From contig NZ_ASWH01000001.1 in assembly GCF_000407545.1 (NCBI RefSeq), positions 1,131,501 to 1,195,500 of the forward strand: DNA of 64,000 nt. The letters are read 5' to 3'. Positions 22,594 through 32,592 of this stretch are shown here, piece by piece (position 1 is the first letter of the stretch; each line of letters opens with the position of its first letter). Position numbers and translations under genes: made by a program. Under the pieces are notes generated by a model that was given only the letters and a program-made list of their open reading frames with translations, made no database searches and had not been told where the DNA came from. This DNA is from Enterococcus gilvus ATCC BAA-350. GTDB taxonomy: Bacteria > Bacillota > Bacilli > Lactobacillales > Enterococcaceae.

Positions 22594-24060
22594 ATGAAAG
22601 ATGGTCTTTACTGGGCAGAAAAATTACGCAGAAAAGAAATCAGTTTTCAAGAGTTGTTACATTTGTTTGAAGAAAAAGCTCGTAAACAAAATTCACTGTT
22701 GAATGCATTTGTCACCGTGATGGATCAAGAAGCATTAACGGAATATCAGCAGCAAGAAGAGGTCTTAACGCGCCCCTTTGCCGGATTGCCGATTCCGTTA
22801 AAAATGCTGGGACAGGAAAAAAAAGGCTGGCTGAGTACGTCAGGATCAAAATTGTTGATGGCACATCGCGCCAGCAGTGATAGTTATTATACGAACAAGC
22901 TACTCGCAAACGGTCTTATTCCATTTGCACAGACGAATACGCCTGAATTTGGGTTTAAAAACATTACAGATGCGAAAATGTATGGACCGGCTAGAAATCC
23001 ATGGAACCTTGATTATTACTCCGGCGGATCGAGCGGCGGCGCGGCCAGTGCTGTAGCTGCAGGCATCGTCCCTATTGCAGGTGCTAGCGATGGCGGGGGC
23101 TCGATTCGAATACCGGCTTCTTTTAGTGGGTTGATTGGACTCAAGCCCACACGGGGAGTGATGCCCGTTGGCCCGAGTGGGTGGCGTGGTTGGCAGGGAG
23201 CAGCGATCGACTTCGCCTTAACGGTTTCGATGCGTGATACGGAAAAGCTGTTTTATGGGATGCGAGATATCTCCAGTGCGGCTCCTTATCAAGCACCTGC
23301 CTCTGCTTGGCAACACCATAAAGCCGCCCAAAAAGAGCAGCTGAAGATCGCAGTCATTATTGATTCGCCGATTGATTCAACGGTTTCCCCAGAAGCCGCC
23401 AGCGCAGTAGAAAAAGCGCATGATTTTCTTTTAAAGCAAGGACATCAAGTCGAGATCATCAATTATCCGGTGGATGGGAAGGAATTGATCGCTAGCTATT
23501 ATTTGATGAATGGCGCGGAAACGGCAGCGATGTTCTCTGGAATTGAGCAGGGATTGCGCCGCCCAGTGGAGAAGAACGACATGGAGTTGATGACTTGGGG
23601 AATCTATCAATATGGGAAGAAAATCCCTGCCAGTCATTATATTCGCGCGTTGAACTTTTGGGATGATGCGGCGTTTAAGATGGAGCAGCTTTTTACAGAA
23701 TATGACCTCCTCTTGACCCCGACGGCTGCAACGACGGCGCCTAAAATAGACGAGGATTTACAAAGCGATGAAATTCGAGATGCATTAGAAGCTGCCGCCA
23801 GTCTTTCGGAAAATGAGCTGCATCATGTCATTGATCGCATGTTTGAACGAAGCCTGGAGATCACCCCCTACACGCAATTAGCCAATCTCACAGGGCAACC
23901 CGCAATTAGCTTGCCCACCTACTTGACGCAAAAAGGACTTCCTTTGGGTATTCAATTCACTGCTGCACGGGGAAGAGAAGACTTGCTTCTGCAAATCGGA
24001 CGATTATTTGAGACAGAATACGGCTTCAAATTACCTGAATATTATCAAGCGAACAAGTAA
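22594..24060 (+). CDS. Amidase signature family protein
   Basis: 488 residues. The amidase signature core is plain: Lys of LPIPLKML, then GGSSGGAASAVAAGIVPIAG with the cis-Ser, and the nucleophile Ser in SDGGGSIRIPASFSGLIGLKP. C-terminal QLANLTGQPAISLPT and GLPLGIQF are also typical. Family members hydrolyse amides; the substrate cannot be told, and the absence of gatB/gatC neighbours argues against tRNA amidotransferase. The start ATG 22594 has GAGGTG upstream; the earlier GTG at 22558 does not. Confidence 0.88.
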   Translation: MKDGLYWAEKLRRKEISFQELLHLFEEKARKQNSLLNAFVTVMDQEALTEYQQQEEVLTRPFAGLPIPLKMLGQEKKGWLSTSGSKLLMAHRASSDSYYTNKLLANGLIPFAQTNTPEFGFKNITDAKMYGPARNPWNLDYYSGGSSGGAASAVAAGIVPIAGASDGGGSIRIPASFSGLIGLKPTRGVMPVGPSGWRGWQGAAIDFALTVSMRDTEKLFYGMRDISSAAPYQAPASAWQHHKAAQKEQLKIAVIIDSPIDSTVSPEAASAVEKAHDFLLKQGHQVEIINYPVDGKELIASYYLMNGAETAAMFSGIEQGLRRPVEKNDMELMTWGIYQYGKKIPASHYIRALNFWDDAAFKMEQLFTEYDLLLTPTAATTAPKIDEDLQSDEIRDALEAAASLSENELHHVIDRMFERSLEITPYTQLANLTGQPAISLPTYLTQKGLPLGIQFTAARGREDLLLQIGRLFETEYGFKLPEYYQANK

Positions 24061-24077
24061 CGCTGATCCTTGATTCG

Positions 24078-24115
24078 AACCGCCAAAATTGGTTACCAAT
24101 TTTGACGGTTCTTTT
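24078..24115 (+). terminator. Terminator after the amidase gene
   Basis: Stem of about 15 bp, aaccgccaaaattgg / ccaattttgacggtt, one mismatch, followed by T residues. Confidence 0.9.
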
Positions 24116-24135
24116 GGTACACTTAAACTAGTTAT

Positions 24136-24149
24136 TGAAAACGTTTAAC
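24136..24149 (+). promoter_or_regulatory. cre-like sequence before the amidohydrolase
   Basis: tgaaaacgtttaac matches the cre consensus at 12 of 14 positions and lies 12 bases before the start codon. Weak evidence for catabolite control. Confidence 0.35.
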
Positions 24150-24161
24150 AGGAGGATAGAA

Positions 24162-25352
24162 ATGATTTTATTGAAAGCAAGAAAAGTAATTACTGGTGAC
24201 GGTGAAACGGTGATCGAGAAGGGCGGTGTAGTTTTTTCAGAGGGTACAATAGTGGCTGTAGGAGAAGCACAAAGACTAGCTTCTGAGTACCCTCAGGCAG
24301 AGGTTTGCGAGTATAGCGACGGCACGATCTTACCAGGCCTGATGGATGCGCACATTCATTTAGGCTATTATTGGACGCAGCCGGATCTGCATCGCTACAA
24401 TGACTTTATGATCGCCTACTATGCACAGAAACAAGCAGAAATGTGTTTAGCCAAAGGAGTAACGACGATTCGAGATTGCTGCGGGCCGCAATTTCTATTA
24501 GAGACTTTGCGCTTAGCTGCTGAAAAAGGCTACGTCAAGGCACCACGCATTTTGCATACGGATCGGGGAATCTGTATCACCGGAGGCCATGGACACGAGG
24601 ACGGTATCGAAGAAGTAGACGGTGTGGAAAATATCCGCCATACGATCCGACGTCAAAAGAAGGATGGCGCTGATTGGATCAAGCTGTTAACAACCAATCG
24701 TGATGACATTTGTGAGTTTACTCAGGAAGAATTAACGGCGGGTGTAGAAGAGGCTCACCGACTCGGTATGAAATGTGTTGTCCATTCAGGAACACAGCCA
24801 GGAATCCAAATGTGTATTGACGCAGGCTTTGATACGATCGAACATGGCAATTTCTTAACAGTCGAGCAAGCGAAACAAATGATTCAACAGCAACAATCAT
24901 GGACGCCTACGATGTTCGCCTATCATTTCTTGGCAGAGTACAATCAAAAGGTCCAAGAAACAGGGATCAATCATTCAAATCAGTCGACTGAAACCTACTC
25001 CCATCATTTATATTTCTTTGAGCGTTCTGTTGAAGCGTATTCGAAAAATTTCAAAGCGATTTATGACGAGGGGCTAACGATTTTAGCGGGTACAGATATG
25101 GTCATGTTGGAAGCGCCGAGTGTGCCGATCGTGGAGGAGCTTGAGTTGATGGTCCGCTATGGTCTGACCCCCGTCCAAGCAATCCAAACAGCCACCCAAA
25201 ATCCGGCAAAAGTCTTTGATTTGGCTGACACCACTGGCGAATTAAAGGCCGGCTTACAGGCGGATATTTTGGTGGTAGAAGGAGACGTTACAGCAGACAT
25301 TGAAGCGTTAAGAAATGTCCAGCGTGTGTATCTATCAGGAGCAGAGATGTAA
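24162..25352 (+). CDS. Metal-dependent amidohydrolase family protein
   Basis: 396 residues of the imidazolonepropionase/prolidase-like amidohydrolase group. Metal-binding DAHIHLG at about 63, the KLL Lys (WIKLLTTN), His pairs VVHSGTQ and IEHGNFL, and the catalytic Asp in LAGTDMVML complete the binuclear centre; C-terminal LTPVQAIQTATQNPAKVF is typical. Likely hydrolyses a cyclic amide or dipeptide; substrate unknown. Start ATG 24162 follows AGGAGG directly; the longer frame from a TTG at 24135 crosses the cre-like site. Confidence 0.88.
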   Translation: MILLKARKVITGDGETVIEKGGVVFSEGTIVAVGEAQRLASEYPQAEVCEYSDGTILPGLMDAHIHLGYYWTQPDLHRYNDFMIAYYAQKQAEMCLAKGVTTIRDCCGPQFLLETLRLAAEKGYVKAPRILHTDRGICITGGHGHEDGIEEVDGVENIRHTIRRQKKDGADWIKLLTTNRDDICEFTQEELTAGVEEAHRLGMKCVVHSGTQPGIQMCIDAGFDTIEHGNFLTVEQAKQMIQQQQSWTPTMFAYHFLAEYNQKVQETGINHSNQSTETYSHHLYFFERSVEAYSKNFKAIYDEGLTILAGTDMVMLEAPSVPIVEELELMVRYGLTPVQAIQTATQNPAKVFDLADTTGELKAGLQADILVVEGDVTADIEALRNVQRVYLSGAEM

Positions 25353-25452
25353 AAATACCCCCTATCAGCAAAGGCGTGCCTCTCAAAAGATTCGATCAGG
25401 CATCGGTACTCAAGGAGGAACACTTTTCTGATTGGGGATCACGCTTGGTAAC

Positions 25453-26355
25453 TTAAATCATTTTTTTTGCTTTTTCCGTATTCGCAAAGTGCAGCTTCAC
25501 ATACTTGCGTAGTAGATCAATACCGCCTTTTTGCAATAACTTGGCCGCCAATTCGTCAGACGGTTTGCCAGCGCCAGAAGGGACCTTCATGCCAAGCTCT
25601 TGTGAAGCCTGGTCTAGTTCGTCAAGAAAGCTCGCCCGGCTGATGATAGACGCGGCTGCGACAGCCAGGTGGTATTGTTCTCCTTTAGTCACGAAATAAA
25701 TTTTTTGTTCGACCCTCTTAGCTTCTTTTTTTACATAGTTCATGTAATTTGCTTCGGGAGTGAATTGATCAATCAAGATAGCATCAGGTTTTGTGGGTGC
25801 GATGTCCTCTAATAATAATCGGATCGCTTGATTATGCAACGCGACCTTCATGCGTACAGCATTGTATTTTGGCTGGATATCGTTATATTTCTCAGGCGTG
25901 ACTACCAGCAGGCGAAAGGGGATCATCTCTTTGATCGCCGTTGCCATTTTTCTGATTTGGTCATCTGTCAGCATTTTTGAATCTTTTACGCCTAATGTTT
26001 TTAGTGCGTCCAAGTGTTCTTTGTCTGCATAAGCAGCACAGACACATAAGGGCCCAAAATAGCTGCCATTTCCAACTTCATCGCTGCCAAGAACGGCAAG
26101 GGAAGCAAAATCGCTAGGCAGACGACTGCTTTTTTTAGCGGAAGCAGGCGCCGTTTTTCCCCAACGAGCCGCTTCTTGTTCCGCGTTGTTCCCTTGGAAG
26201 AGGACCTTTCCAGAGGTATAGGCAGTGATGCTCACACCATTTTTTTTGGCAGAAAATTCGCTATACGGCACTTTTTTAAGTAATAGGTAATCGGCATAGT
26301 AGTTTTTTAGCTTTTGAATCTCGGGTTTAGTTAATTTTAATACAGCAGAACTCAT
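25453..26355 (-). CDS. rnhC: Ribonuclease HIII
   Basis: 300 residues. It has the N-terminal substrate-binding domain of RNase HIII (about 1-85) and the catalytic domain beginning LGSDEVGNGSYFGP with the DE pair, then VKDSKMLTD, LIDQFTP and the AAASIISRASFLDEL motif. It cleaves RNA in RNA/DNA hybrids. Divergent from zapA with a 135-bp spacer, as in many Firmicutes. Confidence 0.95.
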   Translation of the reverse strand: MSSAVLKLTKPEIQKLKNYYADYLLLKKVPYSEFSAKKNGVSITAYTSGKVLFQGNNAEQEAARWGKTAPASAKKSSRLPSDFASLAVLGSDEVGNGSYFGPLCVCAAYADKEHLDALKTLGVKDSKMLTDDQIRKMATAIKEMIPFRLLVVTPEKYNDIQPKYNAVRMKVALHNQAIRLLLEDIAPTKPDAILIDQFTPEANYMNYVKKEAKRVEQKIYFVTKGEQYHLAVAAASIISRASFLDELDQASQELGMKVPSGAGKPSDELAAKLLQKGGIDLLRKYVKLHFANTEKAKKMI

Positions 26356-26402
26356 AATTTTTTCTCTTTTCTTTAAGTTAATTCGCTTTTAATTGATGAA
26401 AG

Positions 26403-26432
26403 TTGTACATATGAAAGGTTTTAGCATATAAT
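26403..26432 (+). promoter_or_regulatory. zapA promoter
   Basis: TTGTAC (26403-26408), 18 bases, TATAAT (26427-26432). Confidence 0.75.
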
Positions 26433-26490
26433 ATGTTAGTGTTTTTGTTACTGGACTATTAAAAAAATCGTTTTAGGAAGGTTGATCGAT

Positions 26491-26925
26491 ATGGCGCAAA
26501 ATCGCTATAAGGCAATCGTTGCCGGTCAGACTTATACTATCATTGGACAGGAAACCAAGCAACATATGGATATGGTTACAGCCTTAGTCAATGAGCAGTT
26601 AAATGAGATCATGTCGTTATCACCTGAGATCACGCAAGAGAAAGCCGCGATGTTGTTGGCGATTAATGCAGTCTCAGATCAATTAAAGAAGCAAGAAGCC
26701 TTAATGCAGTTAGAAAAGCAGCGTTATACGCTTGAAGGGCAAGCCGCCCATAATCTCGAATTAGAGAATCGTATCAAGAAAATCGAAGCAATCGAAGCCG
26801 AAGCAAAGGAAATCATGCGGAAGAACGGAAAAGAAAACGTTCCGATCCGAAATCACGTAGAAGCGCAACAAATCGTTAATGAGAACCGTAAACGTGAGAT
26901 TCAAAAAAGAGCGGCAAATAAATAA
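26491..26925 (+). CDS. zapA: Cell division protein ZapA
   Basis: 144 residues. The N-terminal ZapA domain (RYKAIVAGQTYTIIGQETKQHMDMVTALVNEQL) is followed by a coiled coil (about 60-125). ZapA stabilises FtsZ filaments at midcell. Start ATG 26491 after AGGAAGG; the upstream TTG at 26482 overlaps that site. It is in an operon with cvpA and probably mutS2. Confidence 0.93.
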   Translation: MAQNRYKAIVAGQTYTIIGQETKQHMDMVTALVNEQLNEIMSLSPEITQEKAAMLLAINAVSDQLKKQEALMQLEKQRYTLEGQAAHNLELENRIKKIEAIEAEAKEIMRKNGKENVPIRNHVEAQQIVNENRKREIQKRAANK

Positions 26926-26937
26926 GTGAGGGATACT

Positions 26938-27486
26938 ATGTTAACATTGGTAATTTTATTTGCACTACTGCTATCTTTTTATGGAGGGTATAGACGAGGA
27001 CTAGCATACCAGATCGTTTTTGTAGTGGGTTATCTTCTATCCTTTATCGTTGCACGAATGTTTTATCAGAGACTCGGTTCCCACTTGGAATTATTTGTGC
27101 CGTATCCATCCGTTACGAACGATTCTAAGATGCTGTATTACTCAGTGGAGCAAGCGTTCAATTTGGACAAAGCATTTTACGCGGGTGTGGCGTTTGTCAT
27201 GATCTTGATCGCCGGATGGTTAGTGACGCATCTGATAGCCATTTTCTTTAAGGATTTATTGTACAAGGTGATGATCCCTCAATACGATGGCATCGTTGCC
27301 GGAATACTGCAATTGATCGTATGCTACGTCGGGATTTTCCTGATCCTGAAGCTAGTAAGCTTCGTTCCAATGGCTGTTGTTCAAAACCAAATAGAAGGCA
27401 GCTGGTATGCGCGCTTTATGATCGAACATTCTTTGTTCCTGAGCTCGCAATTTAATGATCTATGGGTCACAAAAATTATTGGATAA
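26938..27486 (+). CDS. CvpA family membrane protein
   Basis: 182 residues with four hydrophobic segments (LVILFALLLSFYGGYRRGLAYQ; IVFVVGYLLSFIVARMF; FVMILIAGWLVTHLIAIF; LIVCYVGIFLILKLVSF) and the CvpA-type GGYRRG loop. Bacillus homologue YshB lies in the same zapA-mutS2 context; the function in Gram-positives is unclear. GTGAGGG precedes ATG 26938 by five bases, so the GTG at 26926 is not the start. Confidence 0.88.
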   Translation: MLTLVILFALLLSFYGGYRRGLAYQIVFVVGYLLSFIVARMFYQRLGSHLELFVPYPSVTNDSKMLYYSVEQAFNLDKAFYAGVAFVMILIAGWLVTHLIAIFFKDLLYKVMIPQYDGIVAGILQLIVCYVGIFLILKLVSFVPMAVVQNQIEGSWYARFMIEHSLFLSSQFNDLWVTKIIG

Positions 27487-27546
27487 AGAAAAAACCGGGA
27501 CGCTGTTTGACAGGTTTCGGTTTATTTATGTATAGAAGGTGAAATA

Positions 27547-29907
27547 ATGAATGAACGTATTTTAAAAACATTGGAATTTGAACAAGTAAAAACAATGATT
27601 CAGCAACATTTGACAACCGAGCAAGGGGAAGAAGAGATCCGCCAATTGACACCTTCTAACGACGAAGATACGATTCAAGCGTGGCTGGATGAAACCGAAG
27701 ATGGAATGAAAGTCCAACGTTTGCGTGGCGGTCTTCCAATCCCTAAATTAAACAATATCAAACCGCACATGAAGCGGATCGAGATTGGTGCAAACTTGAA
27801 CGGACTTGAATTGGCGGAAGTCTCGCGTGTTCTATCCACGACGAGTGAGCTGGTTCGTTTCATTGAGGATCTGAAAGATAGCGAACTGGAATTTCAACGT
27901 TTGTATTTCTGGGAGGAGCAATTGACGACGTTGCCTGAATTAAGCGGCAAACTTCGTCGCTCAGTCGAAGAAGACGGGCGAGTGCGGGATGAAGCTTCTA
28001 CAGAATTGAGGACCATTCGCAGTCAAATCCGACGCAGCGAACAAACGATCAGAGAGCAATTAGATGGCTTGATTCGCGGAAAGAACGCAAAATATTTGAG
28101 CGACAGTCTCATTACAATGAGAAATGACCGTTATGTGATTCCCGTGAAGCAAGAATACCGTGGTATTTTCGGGGGTGTGGTCCATGACCAGAGTGCCTCG
28201 GGGCAGACTCTATTTATGGAGCCCAAACAGATCGTAGAATTAAATAATCGGTTACGTCAGCAGCAAATCGCGGAGCGTACAGAAATTGAACGCATCTTGG
28301 CAGAATTATCAGCGGAATTAGTCGCACCTAGAAAAGACATCTTGCATAACGCCTACGTACTAGGACGTTTTGATTTAATGAATGCCAAAGCACGATTTGC
28401 TAAAAATTTAAAAGCTGTGGTGCCTGCGATCAATCAAGACAATCATGTTTATTTCAAACAAGCACGCCACCCTCTCTTGGATCAAGACAAGGCAGTGGCG
28501 AATGATTTGATGATCGGTCAAGACTTTCAAGCCGTCGTTATCACGGGACCAAACACCGGTGGTAAGACGATCTCTTTAAAAACATTGGGATTGCTCCAAT
28601 TAATGGGACAAGCAGGTTTTCCGTTACCGGTGGGAGAAGAAAGTGAGATGGGGATCTTCGATGAAGTTTTTGCGGATATCGGAGACGAACAATCGATCGA
28701 GCAAAGTCTTTCGACCTTTTCTTCTCATATGACCAATATCGTCTCTATTTTAGATAAAATTGATGAACACAGCTTGGTTTTGTTTGATGAACTAGGTGCC
28801 GGGACGGACCCTCAAGAAGGGGCCGCATTAGCGATCGCGATCTTAGATGCAGTGGGTGCAAAATCTTCTTACGTCATGGCGACGACCCACTACCCAGAGC
28901 TGAAGATTTATGGCTATAATCGTCCGAATACCATCAATGCCAGCATGGAATTCGATGTGGACACCTTGAGCCCCACCTATCGTTTGTTGATTGGTGTACC
29001 AGGACGAAGCAATGCCTTTGAGATCTCTAGACGATTAGGGTTGGATTCGACCGTCATCGACAGTGCCAAACAGATCATTGATGAAGAAAGTCAAGACTTA
29101 AATGATATGATCTCAGCTTTGGAAAATCAACGTAAAGCAACAGAAACCGAATACTTAGAAATTCGTCATTATGTGGACGAATCGGAAAAACTGTATCGTG
29201 ATCTAAAAAATGCCTATTCTTATTTCTTTGATGAACGTGAAAAAGAAATGGAGAAAGCACGTAAAGAAGCGAATAAAATCATTGGCGAAGCTGAGGAGAA
29301 TGCGGAGAAAATCATCAAAGACATTCGCCAGATGCAATTAGAAGGCCAAGGCAGTATAAAAGAGCATCAATTGATCGATGCACGATCGCAATTAGCTGAT
29401 TTAAAACAAGACGAGCAGTTAAAGAAAAATAAAGTGCTGCAAAAAGCGAAGGCGAAGAAACAGTTTAAACCAAATGATGAAGTCATCGTAGAAACCTATG
29501 GACAGCGGGGAACCTTGATCCAAAAAGTGGGCAATAATGATTGGCAAGTCCAATTAGGGATTCTGAAAATGACGGTCTCAGAGGAAGACATGACACTGAC
29601 GACGCCGATCGAAGAGCCGAAACAACAGGTCATAACCGGAATCCAACGTGGAGCAGGTGCGCAAGTAAAACCAGAGTTAGATTTACGTGGAAAACGTTAT
29701 GAAGAGGCCCTTGCCGAAGTCGATCACTATATCGATGCGGCGTTGTTAGCGAATTTCGCTCAGGTTCGGATCATTCACGGAAAAGGAACGGGTGCGTTGC
29801 GTAAGGGGATCACAGATTATTTAAAAAACCATCGTAACGTCAAAAGCTTTGAATTTGCCCCAGCAAATCAAGGCGGGAGCGGTGCGACGGTGGTTACCTT
29901 TAAATAG
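27547..29907 (+). CDS. mutS2: Endonuclease MutS2
   Basis: 786 residues. The core and clamp region (about 1-300) lacks the mismatch-binding domain of MutS1; the ATPase domain contains VVITGPNTGGKTISLKTLGL and LVLFDELGAGTDPQEGAALA; a coiled region (about 510-640) leads to a C-terminal Smr endonuclease domain (LDLRGKRYEEAL... VRIIHGKGTGALRKGI). MutS2 suppresses recombination and in Bacillus splits collided ribosomes. The length equals the family norm. RBS AAGGTG. Confidence 0.96.
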   Translation: MNERILKTLEFEQVKTMIQQHLTTEQGEEEIRQLTPSNDEDTIQAWLDETEDGMKVQRLRGGLPIPKLNNIKPHMKRIEIGANLNGLELAEVSRVLSTTSELVRFIEDLKDSELEFQRLYFWEEQLTTLPELSGKLRRSVEEDGRVRDEASTELRTIRSQIRRSEQTIREQLDGLIRGKNAKYLSDSLITMRNDRYVIPVKQEYRGIFGGVVHDQSASGQTLFMEPKQIVELNNRLRQQQIAERTEIERILAELSAELVAPRKDILHNAYVLGRFDLMNAKARFAKNLKAVVPAINQDNHVYFKQARHPLLDQDKAVANDLMIGQDFQAVVITGPNTGGKTISLKTLGLLQLMGQAGFPLPVGEESEMGIFDEVFADIGDEQSIEQSLSTFSSHMTNIVSILDKIDEHSLVLFDELGAGTDPQEGAALAIAILDAVGAKSSYVMATTHYPELKIYGYNRPNTINASMEFDVDTLSPTYRLLIGVPGRSNAFEISRRLGLDSTVIDSAKQIIDEESQDLNDMISALENQRKATETEYLEIRHYVDESEKLYRDLKNAYSYFFDEREKEMEKARKEANKIIGEAEENAEKIIKDIRQMQLEGQGSIKEHQLIDARSQLADLKQDEQLKKNKVLQKAKAKKQFKPNDEVIVETYGQRGTLIQKVGNNDWQVQLGILKMTVSEEDMTLTTPIEEPKQQVITGIQRGAGAQVKPELDLRGKRYEEALAEVDHYIDAALLANFAQVRIIHGKGTGALRKGITDYLKNHRNVKSFEFAPANQGGSGATVVTFK

Positions 29908-30020
29908 TTTACAAGTGTAAGCAGAACAGTAGCCTAGACCACGCGACCGTGATATACTACTTTTAGTAAGAAAAAGGGTACCTACTTATAAGTATCCATT
30001 TTATAATAGGAGGAATTCAA

Positions 30021-30335
30021 ATGTCACAAGTAGTTACTGATAAAACATTTAGCGAAGAAACAGATAACGGGCTTGTTTTGATCGACTTTTGGGCAACTTG
30101 GTGTGGCCCTTGTCGAATGCAAGCACCGATCTTAGATCAATTATCCGAAGAATACGACGAAGATGAATTCAGAATCGTAAAAATGGATGTCGATGAAAAT
30201 CCAGAAACACCTGCATCATTCGGGATCATGAGCATCCCAACACTTGTTTTGAAAAAAGATGGACAAGTCGTTGATAAAGTAATCGGTGTTCATACAAAGG
30301 ATCAATTAAAAGAGCTTATCCAAGCTCACATGTAA
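30021..30335 (+). CDS. trxA: Thioredoxin
   Basis: 104 residues with the active site FWATWCGPCRMQAP, the cis-Pro segment IMSIPTLVLKKDG and the normal length. Cytoplasmic disulfide reductant. It has an extended -10 (TGATATACT, 29950-29958) and GGAGG before the ATG, and ends at its own terminator. Confidence 0.97.
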   Translation: MSQVVTDKTFSEETDNGLVLIDFWATWCGPCRMQAPILDQLSEEYDEDEFRIVKMDVDENPETPASFGIMSIPTLVLKKDGQVVDKVIGVHTKDQLKELIQAHM

Positions 30336-30342
30336 GAAAATG

Positions 30343-30368
30343 AGCTGGGCATTTTGTCCAGCTTTTTT
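30343..30368 (+). terminator. trxA terminator
   Basis: Stem agctgg / ccagct, 9-base loop and seven T residues. Confidence 0.9.
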
Positions 30369-30456
30369 TGCGAGTTAGGCTTTTGGCAGTTTACCAAGTT
30401 TGAAAAGTAGATATGGATTTTTAGCCAATTCATGGACAGGCTGTTTAGCCTAATCG

Positions 30457-30545
30457 TATGCGAAACGAAATAGGACTCATTTTTCCGATTTTTGGAAAAT
30501 TGAATCCTTTAATAAAAGATAGCTGTCAGTCTAAGTTTTCACAGT
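30457..30545 (+). repeat. Intergenic repeat unit, copy 1
   Basis: Runs from tatgcg through actcattttt, a segment near aatccttta, tagctgtcagtc and ttttcacag. Matches copy 2 in order and spacing with substitutions and small gaps. Confidence 0.6.
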
Positions 30546-30611
30546 TTACTTTGAAGTTGAGGTAGTTTCTGCTTAGTATTTATCTTAGTGATCGCAATGT
30601 TTACTTAGAGG

Positions 30612-30696
30612 ATATGCGTGGTGAGAATGCAACTCATTTTTTGAAGAAAAATGAACACCTTAAGTCGAAGTAGCTGTCAGTCAAGCTTTCACAAGT
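30612..30696 (+). repeat. Intergenic repeat unit, copy 2
   Basis: Contains tatgcg, actcattttt, acaccttaa, tagctgtcagtc and ctttcacaag in the same order as copy 1, about 155 bases downstream. Confidence 0.6.
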
Positions 30697-30763
30697 ACAA
30701 TTGGACAGTCATGGATTGAACCAGCTGTGATTTGAAAGAGATAGCATTGAAGGGAAGCAGCGT

Positions 30764-32539
30764 ATGAACGAACGAATCAAAAACAAATTGGCACTCCTGC
30801 CAGATCAGCCGGGCTGTTACCTGATGAAGGATAAAAACGGCACGATTATTTATGTAGGAAAGGCCAAAATATTAAAAAACAGAGTCCGTTCTTATTTCAC
30901 TGGTAGCCATAATACAAAGACGGAGCGACTAGTAAGCGAGATCGTGGACTTTGAATATATCGTAACAGAGTCAAATATCGAGGCGTTGTTACTTGAAATC
31001 AACCTGATCAAGAAAAACGATCCTAAATACAATATTATGCTGAAGGATGACAAGACGTATCCTTTTTTGAAAATTACAAATGAAAAGTATCCACGTTTGA
31101 TGATCACTCGAAAAGTCTTGAAGGACAAAGCGAATTATTTCGGTCCTTATCCAGACGTCAATGCGGCGAATGAGACGAAAAAGTTGTTGGATCGTTTATT
31201 CCCATTACGGAAGTGCAAACCTTCGCAAAAAACACCTTGTCTTTATTACCATTTAGGGCAATGCCTGTGTCCATATGCTTTCCATGTCGACCCGCAAGTT
31301 TATAAGGACATGGTAGAAGAGATCAAACAATTTTTGAACGGTGGTCACACGGAGATTCAAGAGCAGTTAAAAGAAAAAATGAACCAAGCTGCTTTAGACA
31401 TGGAGTTTGAAAAAGCAGCAGAGTATCGAGATCAGATCAGAGCAATCGAAACAGTGATGACGAAACAAAAAATGACCAATACTGATTTGGTCGATCGTGA
31501 CATCTTTGGCTATGCAACAGATAAAGGATGGATGTGTGTCCAAGTCTTTTTTGTTCGTCAGGGAAAATTGATCGAACGAGATGTTTCGATGTTTCCATTT
31601 TACAATGACGCGGAAGAAGATTTCCTGACCTATATTGGTCAATTCTACCAGGAAAATGAGCATTTCATTCCTAAAGAAGTGTTGATCCCTGACAGTATCG
31701 ATAAGCCCAGTGTTGAAGCGATGCTAGAAACGAGAGTCCTACAGCCGCAGCGCGGTGAAAAGAAAAAATTGGTTCGATTGGCTGGAAAAAATGCACAAGT
31801 GGCATTAAATGAAAAATTTGACCTCATCGGACGCAGCGAGGCTCGAACGATCGGTGCCGTGGAAAAATTAGGCGATGCGATGAATATTCCAGCACCGATC
31901 CGTATCGAAGCTTTCGATAACTCGAATATTATGGGAACCGCGCCTGTTTCAGCAATGGTCGTTTTTATTGATGGGAAACCAGCAAAAAAAGAATACCGAA
32001 AATATAAAATAAAAACCGTTAAAGGCCCTGACGATTATGCCTCTATGCGTGAAGTTATCTATCGTCGGTATTCCCGTGTATTAAAAGAGGGACTGCCATT
32101 CCCAGATTTGATTGTGATAGATGGCGGGAAAGGGCAAGTGGATGTCGCGAAAGATGTGTTGGCTAACCAATTGGGGATAGATATCCCGATTGCTGGATTA
32201 GCCAAAGATGACAAACACAAAACCAGTGAATTGCTCTTTGGCCCAGAATTGACAGTGGTTCCGTTAGAGCGCAACTCACAAGAATTTTTCTTGCTGCAGC
32301 GCATCCAAGATGAGGTCCATCGTTTTGCGATCACCTTCCATCGTCAGTTGCGAAGTAAGAACAGCTTTGCTTCAAAACTAGATAATATTGATGGATTAGG
32401 GCCAAAACGAAAGAAAATGCTGCTTAAAGAATTCAAATCATTGAAAAATATCCAAGCGGCTTCGATTGAAGAACTACAAAAAGCTGGTCTGCCGAAAGCA
32501 GTAGCTGAGAGTACGCTTGAACAATTACAAAAAAAATAA
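30764..32539 (+). CDS. uvrC: Excinuclease ABC subunit C
   Basis: 591 residues. GIY-YIG domain at the N-terminus ([20 protein letters not shown]), a Cys-rich segment ([16 protein letters not shown]), UVR motif ([17 protein letters not shown]), RNase H-like endonuclease region ([16 protein letters not shown]) and helix-hairpin-helix pair at the C-terminus. It makes both incisions in nucleotide excision repair with UvrB. Followed by a hairpin that may end transcription. Confidence 0.97.
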   Translation: MNERIKNKLALLPDQPGCYLMKDKNGTIIYVGKAKILKNRVRSYFTGSHNTKTERLVSEIVDFEYIVTESNIEALLLEINLIKKNDPKYNIMLKDDKTYPFLKITNEKYPRLMITRKVLKDKANYFGPYPDVNAANETKKLLDRLFPLRKCKPSQKTPCLYYHLGQCLCPYAFHVDPQVYKDMVEEIKQFLNGGHTEIQEQLKEKMNQAALDMEFEKAAEYRDQIRAIETVMTKQKMTNTDLVDRDIFGYATDKGWMCVQVFFVRQGKLIERDVSMFPFYNDAEEDFLTYIGQFYQENEHFIPKEVLIPDSIDKPSVEAMLETRVLQPQRGEKKKLVRLAGKNAQVALNEKFDLIGRSEARTIGAVEKLGDAMNIPAPIRIEAFDNSNIMGTAPVSAMVVFIDGKPAKKEYRKYKIKTVKGPDDYASMREVIYRRYSRVLKEGLPFPDLIVIDGGKGQVDVAKDVLANQLGIDIPIAGLAKDDKHKTSELLFGPELTVVPLERNSQEFFLLQRIQDEVHRFAITFHRQLRSKNSFASKLDNIDGLGPKRKKMLLKEFKSLKNIQAASIEELQKAGLPKAVAESTLEQLQKK

Positions 32540-32540
32540 T

Positions 32541-32587
32541 GTATAGCACCCTTTACACATAATGTAAAGGATGCTATACTTTTTTTA
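32541..32587 (+). terminator. Hairpin terminator after uvrC built from operator-like repeats
   Basis: gtatagcaccctttaca and tgtaaaggatgctatac form a 17-bp stem (one mismatch) around cataa, followed by seven T residues. Each arm is a copy of the motif that also occurs once at 32593-32609. Confidence 0.85.
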
Positions 32588-32592
32588 TTGAA

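Larger units (their letters stand above)
30369..30763. other. Long intergenic region with a duplicated segment
   Basis: No gene is visible in about 395 bases. Two imperfect copies of a unit of about 85 bases (next two entries) occupy most of it; uvrC expression may depend on it. Confidence 0.55.

Noticed and set aside
23431..23637. Antisense open frames within the amidase, mutS2, glycolytic and ntp genes
   Set aside because: They lack ribosome sites and reflect codon structure of the true genes on the opposite strand.
24136..24149. Firm cre site before the amidohydrolase
   Set aside because: Two mismatches at the conserved right end; kept only as a weak candidate.
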